DNA of 64,000 nucleotides from Polyporus tsugae (lineage: Eukaryota > Basidiomycota > Agaricomycetes > Polyporales > Polyporaceae), in contig JAHRBS010000004.1 of the NCBI GenBank assembly GCA_024305745.1, positions 372,001 to 436,000 of the forward strand, read 5' to 3'. The notes beneath the pieces are model-generated. The model did not search any database, had not been told where the DNA came from, and was given only the letters and a program-made list of their open reading frames with translations. Position numbers and translations under genes: made by a program. Positions 36,444 to 48,060 of the stretch are shown here, piece after piece (within the stretch, counting starts at the first letter, position 1; each line of letters starts with the position of its first letter).

Positions 36444-36761
36444 GGTTATGAGCCCTGGTGATGCCCAGGTACTGCGCCGCTCATTGCTGGCTGCGACCTG
36501 TGAGGCTCCCAGCTCGCCTGGAATCCCTTCGTCGCCATTATGGCAGACGACCTGTTGGATGGATGTGGCGCGATTATCCGCTGCCTGCCATCCACAGCAG
36601 TGGAGCTGGATGTGGCGCACCTTCGAGGTCGCTGCCTGCCCTCCACCAAATAGAGGGGGAACCTATGCCAGCGCGTTTTTCCATGACCGCTGCCCTAAAA
36701 AGTCTTTGTGGATGTTGACTGACACGTCTTCTTCCCTCCAGACTTTAACCCCTCTCGCATG

Positions 36762-39700
36762 ATGTCGAACGCGCTCTACACCGCCATTACCAGCGTCCTC
36801 ACGGGCCCCAACTACCTCGAGTAGGCCGTGACCATGGAGTCCTACCTCCTGGCACAAGGACAGTGGAAGGTCATCAACGAGTCTTGCCCCGCCACCAACG
36901 CTGACAAGCAAGCGGAATGGGATGGACTCAACGGCAAGGCCATGGGTAACATCCGCCTTCGCCTCGCTCAAAGCATCATCAGTGCCATCGCTAGCAAGAC
37001 CACTGCCACGGACATCTGGAACCACCTCAAGACGAACTACGGGAAGCCGGGCATCCCCATCATCTATCAAGACTTCTGTGCCGCGATCAGTCTCACCGTC
37101 CCCAGCGACTCCAATCCTATCCCAGCCCTCGACAAGCTCGAGGCGCACTTCCAGCGCCTTGATACCAACAAGTTCGATGTTTCAGAGCACGTCAAGGGGA
37201 TGATGCTCGTCTCCAAGCTCCCTCAGTCCATGGATCCCGTCATCCAGGTCTACATCTCTGGCCTCAAGGATGACACTGCTGGCCCTGCCATCAAGAAGAT
37301 CACGCTCGCCGGCGTCTGCCAGGCCGTGATCATGCACTGGGAACAGCGCCAAGGACGTCACCAGTCGCGTAACAACGCCAACAAGATCAGCGCTGTCAAG
37401 CGCAAGGGGCCGGACCCCAACTTCCGTCAGCAGCAGCAGCAGCGCCCTCAGCGGCAGCAGCAGCAGCAGCAGCAGCAGCGCCCTGATGGGCAGCAGCAAC
37501 AAGGTGGACGCTCTCGCGGCCGCCGCTCTGGACGTGGTCGTGGTGGACAGCCAGGTGCGCACCAACATGCGCACTTTGCCCATATGGTTGACGTGGCGCC
37601 TTTTGCCCACATCACTGATGTCCCAACCACAATCACCCAGGGCCCCAGCGGAGTGGAGGATCCGCGCGCTCTCATGCGCAAGCCTGTCCGCGCAAAGACA
37701 GGGGACAACAAGTACCCCTCGCTCACGTCTGCCATATCCCTCGCCGAGGAACTCGGCATCCAGCTGACGTTCGAGCGCATCCGCATCCTCGAGGACCTCG
37801 TCCGACTCCAACAGGCCCCTCGCGCCCCGGAGGAACAGAACCGCGCGGCCTCGCCCGCGGCCACCCCACTCGCATCTTCATCAACCCGATCTCCGACGAT
37901 GAGTGGTGGCGACGACTTGCCCAGTGGCACCGAGGAGAGCAGCAGTTCGCAGTTCGAGGACTCGGACAGCAAGGAGGACCGCGCGCCCAAGCGCAAGCGC
38001 ACCCTCAGGGAGCGCATGTCAGAGCGCACCCTAGAGGAGTGCCTCGCCCCTCTGGACGATCCGATGAACGAGCTGATGGACGACAAGGACATCGTGTCAC
38101 TCGGCGTGGTTGAAGATGAAGTTGAATCTTTCTTCGATCAGTACTGGTCAGTCTATTCTTCTCCCCACAACAAGTTGTATGCTGACTTCGCGCCCTTAAT
38201 GGCAGCTGATAATGTCGCAAGTCCCTCTTGTCGTGTAAACAGCCCGCATGTATCTGTAGCTATAGAGCAGAATACATGTCCTCACCACTCTTCACATGCT
38301 AAGTGTGCGCGCTGTAAGGGAAAGAATAAGCAGATTGAATGGCAAGACTCGAACATGTGGATGCTCGACTCAGGAGCGTCAATGCACTTTACATTCAACA
38401 TGAGTGACTTCGCCGATTTCCGGTACTACAAAGTCCATCGACCGCTATACACAGCAGATGGGGTCACGTTCATGACTGGTGAAGGGACTGTCTTCCTAAC
38501 TTTAGAGTCTGGAAAGACCATAAGGCTGATGAATGTCGCCTTGGTCCCAAATCTTACCAACAAACTTGTTTCAATGGGAGCATTACTCCGTGAAGGAATG
38601 AAAGCGCGTGCATCGACCGCTAGTATCTCCTTCTACCAAGCAAATGAGCTTGTAGTCACGTTTCAACCACGAAACATTGGTGACACTATTTATGTCATCT
38701 TCATGCAGCCTTTACTGGCGCGAAACATGATCACAGCTTTTGAAGCTGTCGACTATGATACTCTACACCGTCGCTTAGGACACCCTTTGCGCGATGTGCT
38801 GAGACATGCTCGGAAACACACTGACAAGTGCCCGCATGTTGAGATTCCCAAAGAGGACTCGATTTGCCGAGGATGTGCTGAAGGCAAAATGCCATCGCAA
38901 TCCCATCCGCTCGATCTTAGACGAGCGTCGAAACCTTTTGAGCTAGTCCACACGGACCTCAAAGAATTCCCTGTCCCTTCATACCACAAACACAAGTACG
39001 CTATACTGTACTATGATGACTACACTTCACACGTGTGGACTGTTAAACTTCATACCAAGGACACTGCCCTACAATCTACGCGACAATGGTTGACATATGT
39101 CGAAAACCAATATGGCACGAAGGTGCAGAAATGGAAATCTGATGCTGGAGGTGAATTGAAATCAAAAGCCTTCACGAATATGCTCAAGGACAGAGGCATC
39201 GATATTATAACCAGTGCACCACACATTCATCAACAGAATGGCCGTGCCGAGCGCATAATTCGTACGCTCATGGACAAAGGGGAGGCAATGCGACACGACA
39301 CTTGCATACCTCAGTCCTGGTGGGAATTCTCCTTTGATCATGCTACACACGTCTATAACAGGACACCTATGCGTCGTCTGGAATGGCGAACCCCCTATGA
39401 ACTTCTATACGACTCCAAGCCAGACATTAGCCACCTACGCGTCTTTGGATGTGGAGCCTATGTCTTCTTGCCACCTGAAGTGCGGAAGAATAAACTATCC
39501 CCCAAATCGGAGTTGATGGTTTACCTTGGCATCGGCAATGGAGGTCACAATTATAAGTTCATGCGCCTACCAAACAATGTCATCTTTACAGCTGCTCAAG
39601 CGCTATTTGATGAACATATGTTTCCGAAGTGTCCGCACGAGCAGAAGCGACAGAGGCAGCAGATTGCGCCCAATGAAGAGGAATCACAGGAATCCGCGGA

Positions 39701-42146
39701 CCAAGTCCCCGCTCCTAAGAATCTCCCTGATGACGATGAGGAGCCACATCGTCCTCCCAAAAACCTTCCTTCTAAAAAGGACAAGGGCAAGGCGCAAGAC
39801 GTCGCACCTCCTGCACCACCGGCTGAACTACCTGTACAGCGTACTTCACGCAGACAGACGCCGCAAAGTGTGCATAGCCCTGTGTTGCCACAATCTCCTC
39901 CGGTTGAAAGATCTGGCGCGAGTCCTCCGCGACGATCTGGGAGAGAACGGAAAGTACCAGTTCGCGAAGGGAATGTCTATGGTGAATCACGACACCCTAC
40001 AGACATTTTCAAGGACATAGAGAAACGGGAATTGTGGAAGAAAATGGTTGAAGTTCGTGGAGAAACGAGTCGCTCTCGTACCGCGCCACCATCCAGAGAT
40101 GAGAGGCTTCCCGGGCCTAGCTCTTCTCGATCACTTCCGCGATCACGCGATGAACCCGTACTCCGTCCACCTTCGAAATGGACCACGCCACGGGAGCCTA
40201 CTCCCATGATCTCACCTAGTAGCAGCAACACTGAGGAAGAGGATGACTCTGGTCCCATACCGGAACCTATACCTGCAGAGCCAGTCCCTCCACCTCACTC
40301 AGGCGCTCCTAGTGAGCAAAGCTCAGAGGCACACTCGAACGAAAGTTCTGAGGAAGAGACTGATGATGAGGACAAATCATCTGAATACGAAGATGATGAT
40401 GATGAAGACGCGTCCTCAGAGGAAGTCGAAGATGCCCTGCGTGATCCAGACGGAACTGATGTGGCAGAACTATGCCGGGAAGGGGGAGCATATCTCATCC
40501 AATACCTTATTTCTAAGGCTATCCCACTAGACGATGAGGGGGAGAAGGCCTCGCCACTTAATGTGCGCGAATGGACCTTCCGTGATATCGCTGTCCTACC
40601 AAAGGATGAGCAAAAGGAGTGGTTCAACGCTTGCCGCGAAGAATTAGAGGCTCTTCGCAGGCGCGATGTGTATGACTTGGTTGACCGGCCCAAAGGGTGA
40701 AAGGTCGTCAAGAACCGCTGGGTATTCGACGTCAAAACTGACGGACGAAAGAAAGCCAGGCTTGTTGCGAAAGGCTTCTCCCAGGTCGAAGGCGAAGACT
40801 TCGACAAAATATTCTCCCCAGTTGTACGATTCGAGACAGTGCGTCTCATCACAGCATTAGCAACGCTCGAGGACTGGCATATCTCAGGCCTCGATGTACG
40901 CAGTGCCTACCTATATGGCAAGCTGGACGAAGAGATATATATGGAGCAGCCAGAAGGGTTTCGCACACCCGGCACAGAGCACAAAGTCCTCAGACTCAAA
41001 CGTGCTCTATATGGGCTTAAGCAGGCAGGTTTAGCGTGGTGGCGCACCTTGTCTGAGTCCATGACATTGATGGGCTTTAAACGGCTCAGCAATGATGCAG
41101 GCATATACATCTACAAACGCTCTGATGGAGCACTTGTAGTTGTTATCGTCTACGTTGACGATGCACTCTTTTGTGGGCGAAATAGGAAGCTCGTAGCTGA
41201 ACTGAAAGCTCGCTTCATGAGAAAGTGGGAGTGTCGAGACCTTGGCGATGCCAAAGAGTTCTTACGCATGCGTATTACACGCAAAGGCAACGATATCCAC
41301 CTGGATCAATGCGCCTACCTAGAGAAAGTACTGGAACGTTGCGGCATGACTAACGCGCGACCAGCTACTACTCCGCTCCCAGCAGGTTACCAACCTGAGC
41401 CCAACAAAAAGCAATCCACACCAGAGCTTCGCTCTAGGTTCCAGACAGTCATCGGTTCCCTACTGTATATCATGTTAGGAACAAGGCCGGACTTAGCCTT
41501 CGCTGTGACAAAATTGTCCCAGTTTGCATCCAACCCATCTGAGGAGCACCTCAAGCGTGCACTCTATATCTGCCGCTATCTGGTTGGAACCAAGGATTAC
41601 TCCCTGGTTTACAAAGGCAAAGCTCAGACTGGCTTAGTTGCCGGTACTGACTCTGATTGGGCATCAGATCCCAACACTCGACGCTCGCAGACAGGATTCT
41701 TCCTGAAACTAGCGGGTGGTGTTTTCTCGTGGACTTCACGTGCACAGAAAACGATTGCTCATTCCTCAACTGAGGCTGAGTATATGGCGATGAGTGATTG
41801 TAGTCGCCAAGTAGTCTGGGTTCGCAACCTACTTGCAGAACTCGGCTACTATATCGATCATATACCTCTTTCTGGAGATAACCAAGGGTCTATCTTCATT
41901 GCATCGAATCCAGTAACGGAACCGAGGTCTAAACACATCGACATCCGCTATCACTACATTTGGGAGGTACATGAAAAGGGCATCGTCGACCTATTCTACA
42001 TTGAAGGTGACGACAATCCCGCCGATATATTCACCAAGAACTTGGGAGCGACAAAATTCGTTAAATTCCGCTCTCAACTCGGGCTCCACTTTCCACGGCC
42101 AACTTATAGCGCCAAATCCGCTTTCGTACCCATGCCAAGTACTTAG
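36762..42146 (+). pseudogene. Copia gag-pol polyprotein with two nonsense codons
   Basis: A single register runs from Met 36762 to the TAG at 42144-42146. It is interrupted by TAG at 36822-36824, early in gag, and TGA at 40698-40700, just before the reverse transcriptase. The gag part has a Gln-rich CAG tract (about 37428-37500) and an Arg/Gly-rich segment. Protease shows DSGA (about 38370). The pre-integrase zinc region has His-Cys spacing (HRRLGH...CRGC), and integrase shows HTD, SDAGGE and NGRAER. Reverse transcriptase shows YVDDALF (about 41150). RNase H shows TDSDWASD and EAEYMAMSD and ends near KHIDIRYHY. Both stops are explained by one C-to-T type transition (TGG to TAG, CGA to TGA). 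Autonomous activity is therefore unlikely unless the stops are suppressed. Confidence 0.88.
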
Positions 42147-42156
42147 CGAGGGGGAG

Positions 42157-42483
42157 TGTTGAGCGCGGCACTGCCAAGCGCTGGCAGCCAACATAGCCGC
42201 TAGGCTGTGACACCGCCATAGTGCCAGTTGTCACACATGCCAGATTACTCATAGCCTCATCTATGATAATCACGCACAGCTCGACTGTGCACCGTGTATG
42301 CTACTGTACAGTTCTTATATAATCTAGTAGTATATATACAGCTCCCCAGAGCCCCCAATACAGAGAGTTCTTTACACCCTACCACCATCATCACTTAACA
42401 AGCCTCAACAACCCCTCCAGGTGAGTATGCGGAGCTTCCGCTAGAGTTGCTGCCCGGTGTGGGCTTTGCCCCCGGGTTCAACA
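42157..42483 (+). repeat. 3' LTR of the Copia element
   Basis: It is 327 bp, identical to the 5' LTR except at 42222 and 42365. Its right end touches the truncated LINE coding sequence at 42484 without any spacer. Confidence 0.95.
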
Positions 42484-45400
42484 ATGCTTTCTCCTCGAGG
42501 ATCGAACTCTCCGGCACTTCCTGGAACGTGAAGGCGGTGGGGTTGTCCAAGAGAAATTGTAGAATGAGCGGAAAGGGGTCGAGCTCGTTCAAGTAATCAG
42601 GTGCAGTGGGGACGCCATTGATGATGACGACTGGCCTGCGGTAGTAGAATGGGCATTCAACGAGGATGTGTTCGAAGTCCTGGATCGCGTGCATGCCGGA
42701 TGGAGCCTTTGGGTTGTGGCCGCAAGGGCAGAATGTAGGCTCTTGGTGTTTCTCGCGCATTTTCATGCGGAATTTGCCTGTAGGTGCATGGCTGGTGATG
42801 GCGCGGAAGAACTGCAACAACCGGTTTATGCCCATTCGCTTCCATCGACGGATGGGGGATTGCTTGGACACGTGTGTAAGTTTCTGAATGATTTGCGAGA
42901 CTTGCCCTCCAGGTATGTTGCGGCCCATGTGGTTGGCGAGTTCATATGGCTTCTGCGGATGTATGCGTGACTGGAGATCTGCCTCGACAATGTCGCGTGT
43001 GATCTTGGCCCGTAGGTAGGCATACGAGGTGGGAATAACCTCGATTTCGGCGTATGATGGGTTTTTGACGGCGCCAACGAGCTCATCGATAGCTTCGTTG
43101 CCCGGAACCCCTGAATGGCCCGGTATGTAAGAGACACTAAGTTGGTGCGTGGCGGAGCGTCCGAACCATGTCCGTAGTGTTCGTGCGATGTGCAGGGAGG
43201 CGGTGTTCCCGTCTTTGACATCGAGAAAGGCCTTCCCCAGCGATTCGGAGTCGGTGAAGATGAAGATGTGGCGTGCGTTAAGCGTGTTGGCGGCGCCCTC
43301 AACGAGCGCCCACGAGAACGCAAGTTTCTCCATGTCGTATGAAAAACCCCGACCAAACCAAGCGGCGTTCGAGTCCACTCATTGGTGGCGGTGGTACATG
43401 ATGTATCCGCCCGAGCCAGAGCCTCCGAGGCTCGTGGCGGATCCGTCTGTGAAGAAGACGAGGCATTCCGGATCGTCCATCGCCTTGTCTATGCGTGGTG
43501 TGAGGGTCTCCGCGATCCATTTCTGGAGCGCTTCGTCGTCGCTCTTTTTGGGATGCGCGAGATGGAGGGTGATGCAGTCTGCGAAGACGTCGGAAACGCG
43601 GTCGCCCGGGCGGCATTCCTGGTCTAGCGGGTTGTATGCGTAGGTGCACACGGGGGAGTTGAGGTCGTGGCGGACGTTGCCGCCGCCGCGATCCCACGTC
43701 TGGTGGAAGGCGTCGACCTTGGACGTGATGCCTGCTTGGTAGTCACCGCTCGCTGGCTTTGTGTCTGGGAGCGTGAAGCGTACGTATGGTGACAGTGACG
43801 ACCGTTCGTACATGTTGGGAAACAGCGCTCTGATGGGGTGTGTGGCCATTAGAGTGTGGATGCGGAGGAGCGATTGCACGTGCAGTTTCTGGAGGTAGTG
43901 GTGGATGGGCATGATCCCCGCCAGGACGGGGAGGATACCTGCGGGTGTGGTTTTGAACGTGCCTGTGATCCAGCGGCAGCAACGTTCTGCATGACTTTAA
44001 GGGGCTGGATGAAGGTCGCGCCCTTGACTGGGCGGTACCACACCGGGGACCCGTACGTGAGGATGGGGAGAATGCACGAGACGTATAGTGTGCGACGCTG
44101 CATGGGTGATAAGCCCCATATGGACGTGCCTAGCATGCGGTATGCCAGCATGGCTGTGTTGCCCTTCTTGGCATAGAACTTGACGTGTTGTCGGAACGAC
44201 AGGTCGGGTTCTAAGAGGAAGCCGAGGTGCTTGACGCAGCTGGACGCTGCAAGTGGGTTGTCATGTGTCCAAGGTCTTGAGCCGAGGTCAAGCGGACGGA
44301 ACACTGCAAGGTGTTCGGCGGGGGACAAGTCCGTTCACTTGCACGGGAGTGTGAAGTGGATAAGCTTGTCTTTCTCGTGTTCGATGACAAGGCCGAGCCG
44401 TGTGAGTTGTTCCTCCAAGACGCCGTACATCTTGGCGAGGAGGTAGTTGTTGGCGCACGTGGAACTTGAAGTGGCAATGAGGTTGCTGTCGTCCACGTAG
44501 AACTGGAGCGCGTGACCCTGTCCGTGTTCTTCTGTCACGGTAGTGCTGGCGACCTTGTGTAAGACGGGTGATATGTAGATGGCCGAGCAGGTGGAAGACA
44601 AGGAGGAGCCTTGTCCGCAGCCGACTTTTGGGCATTCAAACTCAGGTGATTCTGCATTACCGAAGCAGAAAGAGGACTTCCGTGGCGCAAAGTATGCATG
44701 CATGAACGTGCAAAATGTGTCATTGAAGCCGCCGTGGTGCAGTATGCCAATGAGCAAGTCGTGGTTGATGGATGGGTAGAATTGGGCTACATCGAAGCCG
44801 AGCATCGACGTGACCTGTTTCTTCTTCCAACCGTTGTGTATGTGGGTCGTGAGGAAGGTGACGGCGTCAACTGTGGATTTCTGCCATGCGCTGCCAAACT
44901 GGCAGGGATGTAGAATGCCATGTTTGTGGCAGTCGAACTGCAGACGGTTGTTGATGGTCTTCTTGAGCCACTTCGCCGTGCAGCTAAGCAGGACAATGGG
45001 TCGGTAGGCCTTCAGCTTGGAGTAGTCAGGTTTGTGCGGCTTGGGGATGACGACCGTGAGGGCATGGCGGAACTCCTCCGGCCAGACGCCCGACGCGATG
45101 CACGCGTTGAAGAGGGTCCGAAAGCCCTGCAGGATTTGATCCGCGGTCTTTGGATTCTTCTTGGGGTCGATGAGGTGCTTAAGGTGGCGCCAATGGACAT
45201 GGTCCCACCCAGTGGCGGATGCGGATGTGGTTTTCTCGATGGCGTCCCTTAGCTCCCTAGTGCTGAAAGGAGGCCACGAGCGTTCGTTGTGCGCGGGCAA
45301 TTCTTCGACGACCGTGTCGTCGACAGGTCGGTGGAGAGCGGCATGGAAGACTTCGTCCATGGCTGGCCACAGTTCTTCGTGGCTTGACAGTGTTTGTCCG

Positions 45401-45880
45401 TTGTGGACGATCTCGCTCATGGTGGAGGACCTGCGGGGTCCAGTCCAGCTGACGAGGTCCCAGACACATTTGGAGTCTTCAGAGATCTCGTGGATGCGGG
45501 TCTCCATGTGTTTGTTGCGGACCTTGCGCATTTCGGCACGGAGGAGGCTCCGCCACTCTAGTTGTTTGATGGCAGCCTTCTCGCAGTCGAAGTATGTGTA
45601 GCGATTGAGGAATTCGGGTGCGAAGTGTTGCTTCTTCGACATCCTTCGTGTGTGGTGTTTGCGCTGCCAAGGCGGAGTGGCATCCCTGGAAGCGGCTGTG
45701 GTTGCTTGCTTGAGGTCGTTGAGTTTGGGGTTCCACCACGATGCGGACTTGCCGCAAAATCGTTTAGGGGTGGCGAATGACTTCCAAGTGGATGTGTAGA
45801 GATCATACAGGCGGGACGCAGTGGCCGTGGTGGAAGCCTCGTCCGTGGGGATGGTGTAGCCAATCTAAAGAGCGCTCTTG
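42484..45880 (-). mobile_element. degenerate Tad/I-like LINE fragment (RT and RNase H)
   Basis: On the minus strand a pol-type coding sequence reads from about 45866 to 42484. Reverse transcriptase is recognisable by KAYRPIVLLSCTAKWLKK, GFDVAQFYPSINHDLL, GCGQGSSLS and FYVDDSN. The C-terminal RNase H shows FFTDGSA, FTDSESLGKAF and YIPGHSGVPGNEAID. RT followed by RNase H fits the I/Tad group of fungal LINEs. The frame is broken by TGA at 44335-44337, a one-base frameshift near 43972, and TGA at 43379-43381. The endonuclease domain expected before RT is missing, and the 3' end is cut exactly where the Copia 3' LTR begins. It is a dead copy. Confidence 0.85.
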
Positions 45881-46970
45881 CAAGGCTCACCTGCCAGGCC
45901 CACCCAAACCTTTGCCCCATGACCCATGCGGACCCATTTTAGGGCATTGCGAGGGAGTCCGGGGCTGGCAGTGAAAGGGAATCAACTCAAGCCCAAAGTG
46001 CTTTTTACCAGCACTCAGACTGACAGGGGATTTAGCTTCTCTCCGGCCAGACATGGGCAACTCTCCCATGCTGCCACGGCCCGCCTTGACCTGAACGGAC
46101 CTCATAGGGACAGGACAGGAGTCTGGTTTCTCATACCCATGCACGTGGTTCGCTGATGCCTACCGGCGCGGATCCCCAATCGTGCACAGGTCCACTGTCT
46201 CGCCGTGGATCTGACCCCGTGCCGCCACACGAGGAGTGTATTCCACGACTAACCACCGCAGAGTTTACCACGGCCCGGGTGGCCTGATCGGCTGGTTTTT
46301 ACAACTATCCCCGGATTACTGACCCCTATGCTTTCACTCCTATTGCAGGCATCACCCGACAGATCGGGCACTCCCGAAGGACCCAGATCCGCAGGCTACT
46401 TGGGGATCTATGGGAGTATAATGGCCCCCCATGCCACCGGCGTGGTAGCACGTTGCCCCCCATAAGGAAGACCGGTGACAGCCATCTGGATAACTATGTG
46501 GCCCATCCAGACCGACCCAGATTTGATGCTGACGCTCTTATTGGCGCAGACGGCATGAGGCCCTAGCACCTCAGAGCAGCGCTGGATCGATGGCGACACA
46601 CCCCCAGAGCGAGGTCTGACTCTCCCTCACCCCCGGTGAGGTTGTCAAATGCCCTCGCCAAAGCACTCCCCCCTTACCAGGGTAAGGCAATGTTCCTCCC
46701 CAGATCATCTGGTAAGGCCTCAGCGAGAGGTTGACTGTACGTATAGCTCGAGAGGGCCCAGGCGGTCCCTTATCAAGTGTGTGCGTGGCTTTGGGTAAAT
46801 TCCCTGGGGGGGCGCTGCGACCCGCCCCCACGAACGGCTCCCTCGACGCTGCAGACGGCCAGGACGAACCCGACTGACACGTCTAATAGTCCGTAAGCCC
46901 TGTTGATCCAATCTCAACCCTCAGTAGACAGAGGGCCCAAAGCCCAAAGCTGCGTTACTGGAAGCGCCCA
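45881..46970. repeat. repeat-like non-coding block beside the LINE
   Basis: About 1.1 kb with no coding frame of note on either strand and an even, C-rich composition unlike nearby intergenic DNA. It abuts the 5' end of the LINE coding region, so it may be LINE 5' untranslated sequence or another element. The edges are approximate. Confidence 0.4.
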
Positions 46971-48060
46971 CCACGATGGTGGTGGTACGAGGTCAAGAAG
47001 GGATGCAGCAGCGGGATTCTAGCGATACGCTGAAGGTGCTGGGGTTCGTCCAGTAAAGCGTGGGCGCACGGGAGCGGCGGCGTTGGGCGGCGTACCAGGG
47101 GACCGGGGTCCTCGTCTTCATCGGAGTGCGATGTCGAGAACTGACTACACGTAAAAGCGGTCCGAGTCGAAAAGCTGGTCTTGGAAGGCGACTGCCGGGG
47201 ATGCGCGCGATGTACGCCGTAGTCGTGCCGCTGTGTACGTGCGGTGAATGACAATCTGCAATGACTGGAATGGACTCCAAGAAAGAGGGACGAGACAAGC
47301 AAATGGCGCTTGGGCGCGACCAGCAGCCAAATACTTGTACACCATAGGCGCCTGTGCGGTGTCAGACCATCGGCGACTCGAATTCAGCATTAACGGTCGG
47401 TGTGGATTTTTTTGTCAATTTGGCGAGGGCCTAAGTATGCTTTTCATACGAAAATACTCACTTCTGAGTGGTCATGCATATGAACGTCTGTAAACACTGA
47501 GTGCAACGATTCTGCGAGCCTCCGGCGATCGCACTCGCTTCAGGCTCCCCCATCCGCATGTGTGTTCCTTACATCCCAGTCCAGGGACCCGGACTCATCC
47601 AATACAGGCTCTCGTTCAATGTTCGAGGCAGGAGAGAAGTTGCAAGACGGTTCTGCCAGTGTCATGGTCGCACGTGCAACCAAAAAGCCTGCGAACTGAC
47701 TACCCTCAAGACCTTCCCAGCTACTATTGTCGCAAACTAGGTGCACTCGTGGGCTCAAATCGAGGCCCTCAGAACACTCAAAAGCTCGTGACGGATAGGA
47801 AGAGATAGATGCCGCAGATAACGTATAGCAATCCTAGTCTACGCGATACACGGGTACCTAGGTATACTCGATACAGCAGTGGTGGTTATACGGGAATACT
47901 GAGAGACGTCGCGGTCGCGGTACCAACAACACGAACAATGACAAAGCAGAATAACAAATTGATATGGATGAGCGGGGGTGTAGAACAACAGCAAGGTCCC
48001 TTGTGAACTGTCCCTAGCCTGACTCGGAACCGATAAAGTGAAAAAAAACTTACCAACCAT
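46971..48060. other. intergenic region
   Basis: No supported gene. A 115-codon minus-strand frame (46955-47302) lacks a recognisable domain. The last 200 bp are AT-richer and lie downstream of the Zn2Cys6 gene, probably its 3' end. Confidence 0.45.

Larger units (their letters stand above)
36117..42483 (+). mobile_element. Ty1/Copia LTR retrotransposon, nearly full length
   Basis: The element is 6367 bp with two 327-bp LTRs that begin TGTTGA and end TCAACA. Internal order is leader, gag, protease, integrase, reverse transcriptase, RNase H, the Copia order (integrase before RT). A purine tract GAGGGGGAG (42148-42156) directly precedes the 3' LTR, and the sequence after the 5' LTR (GGTTATGAGCCC) may be the primer-binding site. 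The LTRs differ at two positions only, indicating recent insertion. The five bases on each side (CACGT before, ATGCT after) do not match, so the expected target-site duplication is absent. The coding frame carries two nonsense codons. Confidence 0.93.

Noticed and set aside
37428..37500. CAG repeat that could look like a stand-alone microsatellite
   Set aside because: It lies in frame inside Copia gag and encodes a Gln-rich segment, so it is part of the element.
42061..42273. Frames crossing the Copia gag-pol end and 3' LTR on the minus strand
   Set aside because: Antisense shadows repeated at the 5' LTR (36018-36233); they reflect LTR sequence, not genes.
46955..47302. A 115-codon minus-strand frame
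   Set aside because: No family motif, no splice partners, and it overlaps repeat-like sequence.
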